64,000 nucleotides of DNA from Chlamydiales bacterium (GCA_024233395.1 JACKPR010000003.1:186001-250000), one strand, 5' to 3'; shown: positions 7,728 through 17,377, counted from the stretch's first letter. Notes: generated by a model from the sequence alone, not told the origin. Numbers and translations are program-made.

Positions 7728-10223
7728 ATGACAATGACAAAAGAAAATGATCCTAAGGCGCAGGAATACACTGCTAGCTCGATCACTGTTCTTGAAGGTC
7801 TTCAAGCGGTTCGAGAAAGACCTGGGATGTATATTGGTGACACGGCAGTCAATGGACTTCATCAACTTGTTTACGAAGTCGTCGATAACTGTATCGATGA
7901 AGCGATGGCAGGTTATTGTTCGCTGATTCAAGTGACCATCCATGAAGATAATTCTGTCACTGTCGAAGATGATGGAAGGGGAATTCCTGTTGGCATCCAT
8001 GAAAAAGAATCTAAGAAACAAGGTCGAGATGTTTCAGCGGTTGAAGTCGTCATGACGATTCTTCATGCGGGAGGTAAGTTTGATAAGAGTACCTATAAGG
8101 TTTCTGGTGGTCTCCATGGAGTAGGTGTCAGTTGTGTGAACGCACTTTCTAAGCAAATGGACGTAGAGGTCTATAAAGAGGGGAAACTCCACTCGATTCA
8201 ATTTTCGCGGGGAAAAGTTGTTCAGCCTTTAAAAGTTGTAGGAGATACCGATAAAAGGGGAACCAAAGTACATTTTATTCCTGATGATCAGTTGTTTTCT
8301 GTAACAGAATATGATCATGGTATTCTCCTCAATCGCCTTAGAGAACTCGCTTTTTTAAATCGGGGGATTCAGATTCTCTTTAGAGATGAAAGAGAAGAAG
8401 ACAAAGAAGATATCATTTTTAAATATGAGGGTGGAATCTCTTCTTTTGTTGCCTATCTGAATGAAAATAAGACGGTTCTTTTTGATAAGCCCATCTACAT
8501 CAAAGGAGAAAAAGAGCTTCATGATGGTCCGATTGAGTTTGAATTGGCCATGCAATGGAATGGAACGTATAGTGAGTCGATCTACTCCTATGTTAATAAC
8601 ATTGCGACAAGGAATGGTGGAACCCACGTTTCTGGGTTTTCTGCTGCTCTTACCCGCTCTTTAAACCAGTATATTAAAAACAACAATCTTCTCAAAAATG
8701 CTAAAGTCTCTGTTTCTGGGGAAGATATGCGAGAGGGACTGACAACGGTTCTCTCGATTAAAATCGCTAACCCTCAATTTGAAGGGCAAACAAAGCAAAA
8801 ACTCGGGAACAGCGAAGTTGCTTCTGTTGTACAACAAATTGTAGGGGAAGAATTCTCAATATTTCTTGATGAAAACCCTCAAATTGCAAGGACTATTGTT
8901 GACAAAGCCATTCTTGCTGCACAAGCAAGAGAAGCTGCTAAAAAGGCTAGAGAACTAACGCTTCGAAAAACCGCTCTAGATAGCAGCCGCCTTCCAGGTA
9001 AACTTAGCGATTGTCAAGAAAACGATCCGACTAAATGTGAAATCTATATTGTTGAGGGAGACTCTGCGGGTGGATCTGCAAAATTAGGGCGTGATAGACG
9101 TTTCCAAGCGATTTTACCGATTCGAGGTAAAATCCTAAACGTGGAAAAAGCAAGACTTCAAAAGGTTCTTCAAAACCAAGAAGTGGGAACAATGGTTTCA
9201 GCTTTTGGTTGTGGAATTGGGAAAGATAACTTTAACCTTGAGAAGCTCCGTTACCATAAGATTATTGTGATGACGGATGCCGATGTCGATGGGTCTCACA
9301 TTCGTACCCTTCTTTTGACTTTCTTCTATAGACACATGCCTGCGTTGATTGAAAATAACTATGTTTATATCGCTCAGCCTCCCCTTTATCGCGTCTCTCG
9401 AAAGAAAACAAGTCGGTATATTCATTCAGAAAGAGAGATGGATGAATATCTTTTAAACTTAGGGATCAGTGATATTACCTTAAGACTCGCTTCTCATAGT
9501 CAATCTCTTGAGAAAGATGAAGTCAAAGCTCTTCTCTACTCCATCCTTGAAGTGGAACAACTCATTGCATCTATTGAGAGAAAAGGGATTCCTTTCAGAG
9601 AGTTTTTAGCGGCTCAAAACGATGAAGGGCTTCTCCCACGATTCCATGTCATCCTTAAGGGAGAACATCGATTTGTCTATTCAAACGACGAGTTTAAAGA
9701 AATTAAAAAATATAACGAAGAAAATCAACGGAAGGAACATGAGGAAACATTAGCCTCAATTCCTGAAGAAGAACAAACTGAGGAAATGAAAGAATTCACT
9801 CCTCGAGCTTTGTCTTTTGTTGAGCTTTATGAAGATGGAAAATTAAAAGCTCTTAAAGAAAAACTTGCAAACTATAGTTTTGCTCTTGATCAATATGTAA
9901 AAGCAGAAGGAAAGCTTCTCGATATTATTGAAGAAAGTGGAGTTGAAACACCTGTTTATACTCTTAAAGAGCTTATTGAATTCCTCCGTGTTAATGGAAG
10001 AAAAGGAATTGAAATCCAAAGATATAAAGGTCTTGGTGAAATGAATGCTGACCAGCTTTGGGAAACAACAATGGATCCAGCTGAGAGAACTCTTGTACAA
10101 GTAACGATGCCTGATGCTGTCGCTGCAGACCATATGTTTACGATGCTTATGGGAGACGAAGTTGCACCTCGCCGTGCTTTTATTGAATCACATGCCCTTT
10201 CGGTTAAAAACTTAGATATTTAA
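7728..10223 (+). CDS. gyrB: DNA gyrase subunit B
   Basis: ATPase subunit of DNA gyrase. At 831 residues it has the GHKL ATPase domain (RERPGMYIGDTA near 30, VEDDGRGIP, GGLHGVGVSCVNA near 127), the transducer, the TOPRIM domain (VEGDSAGGSAKLGRDR near 440; DADVDGSHIR near 518) and the C-terminal QRYKGLGEMNADQLWETTMD. An acidic helical stretch around 665-705 lengthens the protein, as in many Gram-negative GyrB. AGGA precedes the ATG by 5 nt. It is followed after 11 nt by gyrA, so the subunits are co-expressed. Confidence 0.98.
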   Translation: MTMTKENDPKAQEYTASSITVLEGLQAVRERPGMYIGDTAVNGLHQLVYEVVDNCIDEAMAGYCSLIQVTIHEDNSVTVEDDGRGIPVGIHEKESKKQGRDVSAVEVVMTILHAGGKFDKSTYKVSGGLHGVGVSCVNALSKQMDVEVYKEGKLHSIQFSRGKVVQPLKVVGDTDKRGTKVHFIPDDQLFSVTEYDHGILLNRLRELAFLNRGIQILFRDEREEDKEDIIFKYEGGISSFVAYLNENKTVLFDKPIYIKGEKELHDGPIEFELAMQWNGTYSESIYSYVNNIATRNGGTHVSGFSAALTRSLNQYIKNNNLLKNAKVSVSGEDMREGLTTVLSIKIANPQFEGQTKQKLGNSEVASVVQQIVGEEFSIFLDENPQIARTIVDKAILAAQAREAAKKARELTLRKTALDSSRLPGKLSDCQENDPTKCEIYIVEGDSAGGSAKLGRDRRFQAILPIRGKILNVEKARLQKVLQNQEVGTMVSAFGCGIGKDNFNLEKLRYHKIIVMTDADVDGSHIRTLLLTFFYRHMPALIENNYVYIAQPPLYRVSRKKTSRYIHSEREMDEYLLNLGISDITLRLASHSQSLEKDEVKALLYSILEVEQLIASIERKGIPFREFLAAQNDEGLLPRFHVILKGEHRFVYSNDEFKEIKKYNEENQRKEHEETLASIPEEEQTEEMKEFTPRALSFVELYEDGKLKALKEKLANYSFALDQYVKAEGKLLDIIEESGVETPVYTLKELIEFLRVNGRKGIEIQRYKGLGEMNADQLWETTMDPAERTLVQVTMPDAVAADHMFTMLMGDEVAPRRAFIESHALSVKNLDI

Positions 10224-10234
10224 TAGGAGAAACC

Positions 10235-12706
10235 ATGTCCTACACAGAAGGAGAAACAGTCGTCCCACGTAGTGTGGAAGAAGAAATGAAGGAAAGTTAC
10301 CTTCGTTACTCTATGTCGGTCATTATTGCCCGCGCTCTTCCCGATGTTCGTGATGGACTCAAACCGTCGCAGCGTCGCGTTCTTTATGCAATGCGTCAGT
10401 TGAACTTGAGTCCTGGGGCTAAACACCGAAAATGCGCAAAGATTTGTGGTGATACTTCCGGGGATTACCATCCTCATGGTGAGCAGGTTATTTATCCGAC
10501 TCTCGTTCGGATGGCGCAAGATTGGGTCATGCGTTATACGATGGTTCAAGGGCAAGGAAACTTTGGTTCCATTGATGGGGACCCTCCTGCTGCGATGCGT
10601 TATACTGAAGCACGTCTGACAAAGCCTTCGATGGCTCTCATGGAAGATCTCGATAAAGAGACCGTTGAGTATGTTGCTAACTACGATGAAACGAAAAAAG
10701 AGCCAACGGTTTTTCCAGCAAAGTTTCCCAACCTCCTTTGTAATGGATCTTCAGGGATTGCTGTTGGAATGGCGACAAATATTCCTCCTCATAACTTAAC
10801 AGAGCTTTGTCGAGCAACAGAACTTGTGATTGATAACCCCAAAGTGACGATTGATGAGATTATGGAAGTGATGCCAGCTCCAGATTTCCCAACAGGAGGG
10901 ATGATTTGTGGTTATCGCGGGATTAAAGAAGCATTTCATACAGGTCGAGGTAAACTGACCCTTAGAGGAACGCTTCATGTTGAAGACGTTAATAACACAG
11001 ATCGTCAACGCATTATTATTGATGAAGTTCCTTATAACATTAATAAGGCACGTTTAATCGAGAGAATTGCTGACCTTGTTAATACTAAAGCAATCACTGG
11101 GATTTCTGATATACGTGATGAGTCAGACAAGCAAGGAATGCGTGTAGCCATTGATCTCAAAAGAGGTGAAATTCCTGATGTTGTAATCAATCAGCTTTAT
11201 AAATTCACCGATATGCAGATTACCTTTGGTTGCAACATGCTCGCCTTAGATAAGGGCCTTCCTCGGATCATGAACATCAAGCAGATGATTTCTGCTTGGG
11301 TGGATCATCGGATTGAGGTTGTGCGTGCTCGAACACGCTTTGAACTTAATAAAGCGGAAGCACGCGCGCATATCCTAGAGGGATATTTGAAAGCCTTGGA
11401 CCACCTCGATGATGTGGTTAAAGTCATTCGCCAAAGTGCAAACCGAGATGAAGCAAAAGTCAAACTTGTCGAGAAATATGAATTTACCGATCGCCAAGTG
11501 AATGCCGTTCTTGATCTGCGTCTTTATCAACTTACAGGAATGGAAAAGGCTAAGATCGAAGATGAATATGCTGATCTTCAAGCTAAAATTGCTCATTATC
11601 GCGCGGTTCTTGCAAGTGAGACTCTTGTAAGAGGGATTATTAAGGAAGAGCTTGAACAGGTTCAATCATTCGATAAGTCTGAAAGAAAAACACAAATTGT
11701 TCCTGCTGAAGAAGAATTCCAAATGGAAGACCTCATTGCAGATGAACCTGTGATTTTAACAATTTCTAATGATGATTATATCAAGCGGATGCCCATTAGC
11801 ACTTTCCGTGAACAAAAGCGTGGAGGGCAAGGAGTCATAGGCTTTGATCAGAAAAAAGAAACCGATATGATCAAAGATCTCTATGTTGCTTCAACGCATG
11901 ATACCCTCATGTTCTTTACAAACTTTGGTCGTGTCTATTGGGTGAAGGTTTGGCAAATTCCCGAAGGAAGCCGCCGTTCTAAAGGAAAACCTCTCGTTAA
12001 TCTTCTTGAAGGACTCAGTGAAGGTGAGCAAATAGCTGCACAACTACGTGTCCGTAATTTCCAAGAGGAAGAAGCAGCAATTCTCCTTGCAACAAAGCAA
12101 GGGGTTGTGAAGAAAACGCTTCTCGATTCCTTCAGTTCTCCTCGCCGAAAAGGGGTTTATGCAATCAATATCGATGAAGGAGATGAGGTCATTTCAGCAC
12201 ATATCGTGAGACCAACCGAACAAATCATGCTCTTTACCCATGAAGGAATGGCTGTTCGTTTTGATCAAGACCAGGTGCGAGCAATGGGTCGTGTTGCTCG
12301 CGGTGTTCGCGGTGTCAAACTAAAAAGCGCAAGCGATCACGTGGTCTCTTGTGAAGTTGTCAAAGGGCATGAAACCGTTCTTGTCGTTTGTGAAAACGGG
12401 TTTGGAAAGCGCTCAAGTGTTGATCAATTTAGACATACCAACCGAGGCGGTGTGGGTGTGCGCTCAATCATTACTAGCAAGCGGAATGGCCAAGTTGTTG
12501 GTGCGCTCTCTGTTGGTGACAAGGATAGCGTCGTCCTTATGGCGAATACAGGACAAACCATTCGCCTGAGTATGTCAGATATCCGAGTGATGGGACGTTC
12601 CACACAAGGGGTTAAGGTTGTTAACTTAAAAAATAGTGACACCCTTGTTGCAATGCAAAAAATCGAACACCTCGAAGAAGAAGAGAAAATTGAAGAGAAA
12701 GAATAA
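10235..12706 (+). CDS. gyrA: DNA gyrase subunit A
   Basis: Breakage-reunion subunit; catalytic Tyr123 in AAMRYTEARL. 823 residues: winged-helix/tower domain, coiled coil, then six-bladed C-terminal DNA-wrapping domain containing the GyrA box RREQKRGGQG-like segment (FREQKRGGQGVIGF near 527). In the quinolone-determining region the sequence is HPHGEQVIYPT: Gln84 stands where E. coli has Ser83, and Pro88 where it has Asp87. TAGGAG precedes the ATG. The end overlaps tmk. Confidence 0.98.
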   Translation: MSYTEGETVVPRSVEEEMKESYLRYSMSVIIARALPDVRDGLKPSQRRVLYAMRQLNLSPGAKHRKCAKICGDTSGDYHPHGEQVIYPTLVRMAQDWVMRYTMVQGQGNFGSIDGDPPAAMRYTEARLTKPSMALMEDLDKETVEYVANYDETKKEPTVFPAKFPNLLCNGSSGIAVGMATNIPPHNLTELCRATELVIDNPKVTIDEIMEVMPAPDFPTGGMICGYRGIKEAFHTGRGKLTLRGTLHVEDVNNTDRQRIIIDEVPYNINKARLIERIADLVNTKAITGISDIRDESDKQGMRVAIDLKRGEIPDVVINQLYKFTDMQITFGCNMLALDKGLPRIMNIKQMISAWVDHRIEVVRARTRFELNKAEARAHILEGYLKALDHLDDVVKVIRQSANRDEAKVKLVEKYEFTDRQVNAVLDLRLYQLTGMEKAKIEDEYADLQAKIAHYRAVLASETLVRGIIKEELEQVQSFDKSERKTQIVPAEEEFQMEDLIADEPVILTISNDDYIKRMPISTFREQKRGGQGVIGFDQKKETDMIKDLYVASTHDTLMFFTNFGRVYWVKVWQIPEGSRRSKGKPLVNLLEGLSEGEQIAAQLRVRNFQEEEAAILLATKQGVVKKTLLDSFSSPRRKGVYAINIDEGDEVISAHIVRPTEQIMLFTHEGMAVRFDQDQVRAMGRVARGVRGVKLKSASDHVVSCEVVKGHETVLVVCENGFGKRSSVDQFRHTNRGGVGVRSIITSKRNGQVVGALSVGDKDSVVLMANTGQTIRLSMSDIRVMGRSTQGVKVVNLKNSDTLVAMQKIEHLEEEEKIEEKE

Positions 12707-13328
12707 AGGGCTCTTTGTTACTTTCGAGGGAGGTGAGGGTGCAGGAAAAACCACTCTGATTAACCGTGTTTATGATGCTCTTTCTAAGAAAGGGCATCAT
12801 CCGATCAAAACCCTTGAGCCAGGGGGAACCCCTTTAGGGCGTGATATTCGTAAACTTCTCCTTCATGAGCAAAAAACATCGATTTGCGCAAGAGCAGAGC
12901 TTTTTCTATTTCTCGCTGATCGCGCTCACCATGTTAAAACTGTGATCCTTCCCGCTTTAGAAGAGGGAAAAATTGTGCTGTGTGATCGCTTTAATGACTC
13001 AACCCTTGCTTATCAAGGGGCTGCACGTCACCTTGATGTCAAACTTCTCCGCTCTCTTTGCTCTGCTGCTACGAATGGACTAACGCCAGATCTTACCCTC
13101 TATCTTGATCTTGACCCAAAAGTGGGTCTTGAGCGCGCAAGAAAACATGATGTTCCTGATCGTCTTGAGAAGGAAAACCTAGTATTTCATACTGAGGTGA
13201 GAGAAGGGTTTCTATCTTTGGCGAAACAGGAGCCAGAAAGATTCCATGTAATCGATGCTGAAGAAGGAATCGAAGATGTTTATCAAAAAGCAATGGCTGA
13301 AATTGAGTCAGTACTATGCCTAAAATGA
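12690..13328 (+). CDS. tmk: Thymidylate kinase
   Basis: Phosphorylates dTMP to dTDP. P-loop EGGEGAGKTT near residue 13, the DR(Y/F) motif LCDRFNDSTLAYQGA, and the LID region near DVPDRLEKE. I start it at the TTG at 12690, preceded by an AG-rich ribosome site and giving 212 residues, normal for the family; an ATG at 12636 would add 18 lysine-rich residues translated from the end of gyrA. It overlaps gyrA by 17 nt and holB by 13 nt, so the genes are tightly coupled. Confidence 0.93.
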   Translation: MKRKNKGLFVTFEGGEGAGKTTLINRVYDALSKKGHHPIKTLEPGGTPLGRDIRKLLLHEQKTSICARAELFLFLADRAHHVKTVILPALEEGKIVLCDRFNDSTLAYQGAARHLDVKLLRSLCSAATNGLTPDLTLYLDLDPKVGLERARKHDVPDRLEKENLVFHTEVREGFLSLAKQEPERFHVIDAEEGIEDVYQKAMAEIESVLCLK

Positions 13329-14086
13329 CATTAGAGCAGCTTCCTATTAAACTCAGAAAGCTTCTAGAAAAAACTCCTCACTGTCTTTTGTTCGAAGGGC
13401 CTAAAGGTTCTAGGAAAGAAGAGTATGCAGAAACCTTTGCACGCCTTCTTCTCAAAACGGAAAAAAAAGATCCGCCAGATTTACGTATTCTTTATCCTGA
13501 AGGAAAAGGGAATCACCATCCCATTCATGTCATTAAACAATTTATCGAAGAAACAGGCCTTCCTCCTTTTGAAGCCAGTCAGAAGGTTTTTATTATTCAT
13601 GAAGCTGATCGGATGCTTCCAACAAGCTCCAATGCGCTTTTAAAAACCCTTGAAGAACCCGTTTCTGAAGTAACAATTATTCTCCTTTCATCTCATGTTC
13701 AATCGCTTCTTCCTACTGTGGTTTCAAGGTGCTTTCGGGTCGTTTTTGAAAAGGAAGAGATTTTAGAAGAGGGAGAGCTATCTGAGCAGATGTTTCACAT
13801 AGGATTTAGACTTTTAAGAAAAGATCTTCCTTTAAGCAAAGAACTTCCTGAAATCGATGATCCAGAAAAAGCCCTTTCTTACCTTTATTATTTTTATCGC
13901 GATCTTCATCTTATCCAATCAGGGGGAAATCCCTCCCTTCTCTTTTATAAAGGAAAAGAAGAGGTTCTTTCCTCAATAAAAACCCCAGCTCCTTCGCTTG
14001 ATCGCATTCAAGAAAAGATTGAAGAGCTCCTTCATGCAAGTGCCCTTCATATTCCTTTAGGACACGCTTTGGCAAAACTTCTTTAA
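13316..14086 (+). CDS. holB: DNA polymerase III delta' subunit
   Basis: Clamp-loader subunit, 256 residues. AAA+ fold: Walker-A-like FEGPKGSRKEEYAE (degenerate, as in delta', which does not hydrolyse ATP), VFIIHEADRMLPTSSNALLKTLEEP as core motif split over residues 88-112, and sensor-1 LLSSHVQSLLPTVVSRC. The C-terminal collar domain is short and divergent. No zinc-finger cysteines are seen between the Walker elements, unlike E. coli HolB. It begins inside tmk; the order gyrA-tmk-holB is the chlamydial one. Confidence 0.9.
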   Translation: MPKMTLEQLPIKLRKLLEKTPHCLLFEGPKGSRKEEYAETFARLLLKTEKKDPPDLRILYPEGKGNHHPIHVIKQFIEETGLPPFEASQKVFIIHEADRMLPTSSNALLKTLEEPVSEVTIILLSSHVQSLLPTVVSRCFRVVFEKEEILEEGELSEQMFHIGFRLLRKDLPLSKELPEIDDPEKALSYLYYFYRDLHLIQSGGNPSLLFYKGKEEVLSSIKTPAPSLDRIQEKIEELLHASALHIPLGHALAKLL

Positions 14087-14148
14087 TTTTGCTTGCTTTG
14101 TTTTCAGAGGTTGGCTATTATTTTTTCCGGCCCAAAAAGGGTGAGTTT

Positions 14149-15285
14149 ATGTCTTTAGATTCCTTAAATTCAAGACAGGTTCTATTCAATATCGGAGCAG
14201 CTGTAGTCACCTATGGAGTCGCGAAGTGCTATTCTCAAAACCCTACTCCCTTACTTTCCCAAGCAGCAGTCTCTTTGACCCTAGTGCTGGTAAAACCAAT
14301 CTTTGAGAAACAGATTTGCGATGATAAAAAATATTCTTTGGGATCTTTTGCTTTAATTGCGGCAACCGGAGCTCTTTGTCGCTTATCTTGGAAAATCAAC
14401 ATGGCTGTCGCATTATGCCTTGCCCTTGGAAGTTATAAAGAGACCCCATGCCTTGCCCTTGGAAGTTATAAAGAGACCCCTTCTTCGCCAAATTTTGTAG
14501 ATAGAATATTCAGTGAGTTGGATTGGGAGAATCTGAATCTGGATGGTCTAGCTGAGGTACAAGATGATGAAGAGTTTTTTAACACGGGGATGACATACAT
14601 TTTAGCGACGCAGTGGACGTTTAATAAAACTGGAGAAGTGAAAGATATCGTGGCTTTCTTGGACAGAGTAATTGATCACTTTAAAGAACAACCCGAGCGG
14701 TTAAAAGGAGTCCTTTGCACACCGAATAATCCTAAGAATCTTCCAGATTGCACACACTCGCGTAATACCCCACTTGTCCTTCTTATTAGGATGGGAGGAG
14801 ATCAGGCTTTTGAAGCCGTTCAAAAGATCCTTCCTTATTATGATGAGGAGGCTCTTTTTACAACAACACCTCGTGGAAATACACCCTTACACTATGCAGC
14901 GATTATGGGGCAATTTGAAGTGGCAATGGCTCTAATGCAACGAGCGGAAAAATTGGGTAAACTGCAAGAGCTATTAGATTATAATAATTTTCTAGGTTTT
15001 ACGGCAGACATGTTGATGCAACAGCTCTTTGTTAATCCATCCGATTTCAAGTCGTTATTATGGGTCTATTGTCTAGCGATGGTGGGAGGTTATGGTGAGC
15101 AAAACGATTTAACAAGGGGGTTTGATTCAGACCCGTTATGGGTCCGTGCAAACCTTTTAAGTGTTGTTAAAGAGAAGTTAGGGGTGGATAAAGAGATCGT
15201 TCATGGAGAAAAGGGACCCTATCCGACACTAGGTAATTGGGATTTGAGAAAGCTTTTTAATGTCTATCGTCAGAAAGTGCTTTAG
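14149..15285 (+). CDS. Membrane-anchored ankyrin-repeat protein
   Basis: 378 residues from the ATG at 14149 (AAAGGGTGAG before it); an upstream ATG at 14089 gives an unconvincing extension. The N-terminal 100 residues contain two or three hydrophobic segments (FNIGAAVVTYGVA, AAVSLTLVLVKPIF, SLGSFALIAATGAL). The middle and end are soluble and include ankyrin-type repeats (HSRNTPLVLLIRMGGDQAFE; RGNTPLHYAAIMGQFEVA). The layout suggests an effector or inclusion-membrane-like protein facing host cytosol; that is inference. Residues encoded at 14415-14480 are a perfect 11-residue duplication. Confidence 0.8.
   Translation: MSLDSLNSRQVLFNIGAAVVTYGVAKCYSQNPTPLLSQAAVSLTLVLVKPIFEKQICDDKKYSLGSFALIAATGALCRLSWKINMAVALCLALGSYKETPCLALGSYKETPSSPNFVDRIFSELDWENLNLDGLAEVQDDEEFFNTGMTYILATQWTFNKTGEVKDIVAFLDRVIDHFKEQPERLKGVLCTPNNPKNLPDCTHSRNTPLVLLIRMGGDQAFEAVQKILPYYDEEALFTTTPRGNTPLHYAAIMGQFEVAMALMQRAEKLGKLQELLDYNNFLGFTADMLMQQLFVNPSDFKSLLWVYCLAMVGGYGEQNDLTRGFDSDPLWVRANLLSVVKEKLGVDKEIVHGEKGPYPTLGNWDLRKLFNVYRQKVL
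14415..14480 (+). repeat. Perfect 33-bp tandem duplication inside the ankyrin gene
   Basis: Two identical adjacent 33-nt units (14415-14447 and 14448-14480) encode CLALGSYKETP twice, in frame. The lack of any difference between the units points to a recent slippage event. Confidence 0.95.
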
Positions 15286-15363
15286 ACGTTATTAAGGAAG
15301 GGTTATCAACAGAGTTCATGATCTACCATCACATCTCTTTAGGGTATCCTTTTGCAAAACACG

Positions 15364-15455
15364 TTTAACCCTGAATTTCGACCAATTTTATGGAAAATTT
15401 ACCTTGATTTTTGACCAAAAAAGAGTTAATTTAACCCTGAATTTCGACCAATTTT
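15364..15455 (+). repeat. Direct repeats before the DUF4143 ATPase gene
   Basis: Two perfect 26-bp direct repeats (15364-15389 and 15430-15455; core AACCCTGAATTTCGACCAAT) with a degenerate third copy between them (about 15400-15422, CCTTGATTTTTGACCAA). The last copy ends just before the GAGGG ribosome site. They look like binding sites for a regulator, possibly the ATPase itself. Confidence 0.85.
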
Positions 15456-15467
15456 GAGGGTTTTGTT

Positions 15468-16790
15468 TTGAAAAGGTTTGTAAATCAAAGGCTTATGGAA
15501 TGGAAAAAAAGCGGACACAGAAAACCACTTATTTTACGAGGTGCAAGGCAGGTAGGAAAAACCCATGCTGTCAGGACTTTAGGAAAAAGTTTTGAAGGAT
15601 TCATTGAGATCAACTTTGAATACGAACAGGAATATACAAAGATTTTTGAAAAAAACCTCGATCCTGAAAGAATTTTAAGAGAGATTTCCCTTCTTAGGAA
15701 AGCAACAATAAAGCCTGGGAAGACGCTCCTTTTTTTTGATGAAATCCAAGCGTGCCCCAAAGCGATCATTGGTCTTCGATATTTTTATGAAAAGATGCCA
15801 GACCTTCATGTCATTGCAGCAGGTTCTCTTCTAGAATTTGCTCATGAACTTGTTGGGATTCCCGTGGGGAGGGTTCAATCTCTTTATGTCCATCCGATGA
15901 CCTATCTAGAATTTCTTATTGCGGATGGCCATACCTCTTTGGCACAAGAGATTTTGCAAGGAAACCCTTTGGCTGATGTGATTCACCATCAAGCTCTCCG
16001 TTATTTAGGAGAGTATTTAGCATTAGGGGGAATGCCCGAAGTGATTCAACGATGGATTGAAGAAAAAGATCCATTGAAATGCACAGAAATTCAATCAACT
16101 CTTTTAGAAACTTATCAGCAAGATTTTCAAAAGTATGCAAAAAAGTCCCAACTAAAGTACTTGAGCCTCCTTTTTGAGACGATTCCAAGGCAACTTGGTG
16201 AAAAGTTTAAATATAGTAAAGTTGGAGAGTATAGAAAAAGAGAATTAGAGCCATCTCTTGACCTCCTTCTTACTGCTAGTATTTTTCATAAAGTGATACA
16301 TACTTCTGCCCAAGGTGTTCCCATCGGTGCAGAAGCGAGTCCCGAAAAGTTTAAGCTTCTTTTTATTGATGTGGGATTGACTCAAGCTCTTCTCGGACTA
16401 GATTTAGCCGCATGGTTTATTGAACCTGAGGTGGAACTTATTAATAAAGGAAAGCTTGTTGAAGCTTTTGTAGGGCAAGAGCTTTTAGCCTATTTTGAGA
16501 CATACACAAAGAAAGGACTTTATTATTGGCAACGAGATACAAGAGGAAGTTCTGCTGAAGTGGATTATGTGATCCAAAAGGGGAATCACATTTTACCACT
16601 CGAGGTCAAATCAGGAAAAACAATGAAACTGAAGAGTCTCCATGCCTTTCTTAAAACTCATGCAAGCTCTATAAAAGGGCTAAAAGTCTCTATTGATCCT
16701 TGCTATCAGTCTAAACAGATTGATTCTATTCCTCTTTATGCAATTGGAGCCTATGTTGCAAAAGATTTAGGAGATTTTTTCAATGATTAA
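15468..16790 (+). CDS. AAA+ ATPase with DUF4143 domain
   Basis: 440 residues. N-terminal ATPase: Walker A RGARQVGKTHAV (about 24-35), Walker B TLLFFDEIQ (about 86-94), sensor AAGSLLEF. The C-terminal DUF4143 domain (from about 200) ends in a nuclease-like fold with SSAEVDYV and LPLEVKSGK (the D...ExK pattern of restriction-endonuclease-like domains). These proteins are widespread, horizontally mobile and of unsettled function. TTG start at 15468 with GAGGG 7 nt before it. The stop overlaps the convergent exonuclease gene by 4 nt. Confidence 0.9.
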   Translation: MKRFVNQRLMEWKKSGHRKPLILRGARQVGKTHAVRTLGKSFEGFIEINFEYEQEYTKIFEKNLDPERILREISLLRKATIKPGKTLLFFDEIQACPKAIIGLRYFYEKMPDLHVIAAGSLLEFAHELVGIPVGRVQSLYVHPMTYLEFLIADGHTSLAQEILQGNPLADVIHHQALRYLGEYLALGGMPEVIQRWIEEKDPLKCTEIQSTLLETYQQDFQKYAKKSQLKYLSLLFETIPRQLGEKFKYSKVGEYRKRELEPSLDLLLTASIFHKVIHTSAQGVPIGAEASPEKFKLLFIDVGLTQALLGLDLAAWFIEPEVELINKGKLVEAFVGQELLAYFETYTKKGLYYWQRDTRGSSAEVDYVIQKGNHILPLEVKSGKTMKLKSLHAFLKTHASSIKGLKVSIDPCYQSKQIDSIPLYAIGAYVAKDLGDFFND

Positions 16791-17377
16791 TGAAGTTTAT
16801 TGACTTTTGCAGGGAATCCCACTACAGCTTCATAGCATAAGATGAGGTGATTCACTCCGTTCATCGCTTTATGGGGATCGACTTCAGGAGGGAGGCCTAA
16901 GGCTGCAGCGATTTTGTTTTTCGAGACTCCGGTATCCCAAGGAAAAACCTTTCCTTCTTGGATGCATTTGCTCCAATACATCGAGGCTAGATCAAGCCAA
17001 TGGTAGGGCCAATTGAGTTGTTCTTGAATATCTGCGTCGATAAGCTGTGAGAAAAAGGCGCGATCGAAAGAGGGGTTTTGGCAAATAAAGACCGCTTTTC
17101 CACGCTCAATGCCGCATCGTTTGAAAGAAAGCTTGATTTCTTCAGCAGCCTTTTGAGGCTCCATCGCTTCCTTCAAATCATGCCAGGAAAACCCATTCAC
17201 TTCGAGACTTAAAGGATCACTTTTCTTCCATTCTTCATAGGAGATAAAAAGAGAGGTTTGAAACGATTCAAGAACCTCTCCTGTTTCCATATCAACAATT
17301 TTATAAGCAAGTTCAATCATCCGATGTTTTCGGACATTTAGACCATTGGTCTCAGAATCTAGAAAGATACCCAGCAT
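16787..17377 (-). CDS. DnaQ/RNase T-like 3'-5' exonuclease
   Basis: 196-residue DEDDh-fold exonuclease. Exo I FLDSETNGL (D and E ligands, residues 6-14), Exo II-like region, Exo III FICQNPSFDRAFF and a final HKAMNGVNHL. In typical DEDDh enzymes an Asp follows the His by about five residues; here the stretch reads Asn-Gly, so the fourth metal ligand is unclear. The ATG at 17377 is supported by GGGAG 6 nt upstream; the open frame extends further without a ribosome site. Substrate (proofreading, RNA or repair) cannot be told from sequence. Confidence 0.82.
   Translation of the reverse strand: MLGIFLDSETNGLNVRKHRMIELAYKIVDMETGEVLESFQTSLFISYEEWKKSDPLSLEVNGFSWHDLKEAMEPQKAAEEIKLSFKRCGIERGKAVFICQNPSFDRAFFSQLIDADIQEQLNWPYHWLDLASMYWSKCIQEGKVFPWDTGVSKNKIAAALGLPPEVDPHKAMNGVNHLILCYEAVVGFPAKVNKLH

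Noticed and set aside
12636..12689. Longer N-terminus of Tmk from an ATG at 12636
   Set aside because: The extra 18 residues are translated from gyrA in another frame and are not found in thymidylate kinases; the TTG at 12690 fits better.
15364..15455. Possible CRISPR remnant
   Set aside because: Only two perfect copies, the intervening sequence is itself a decayed copy, and there are no cas genes.
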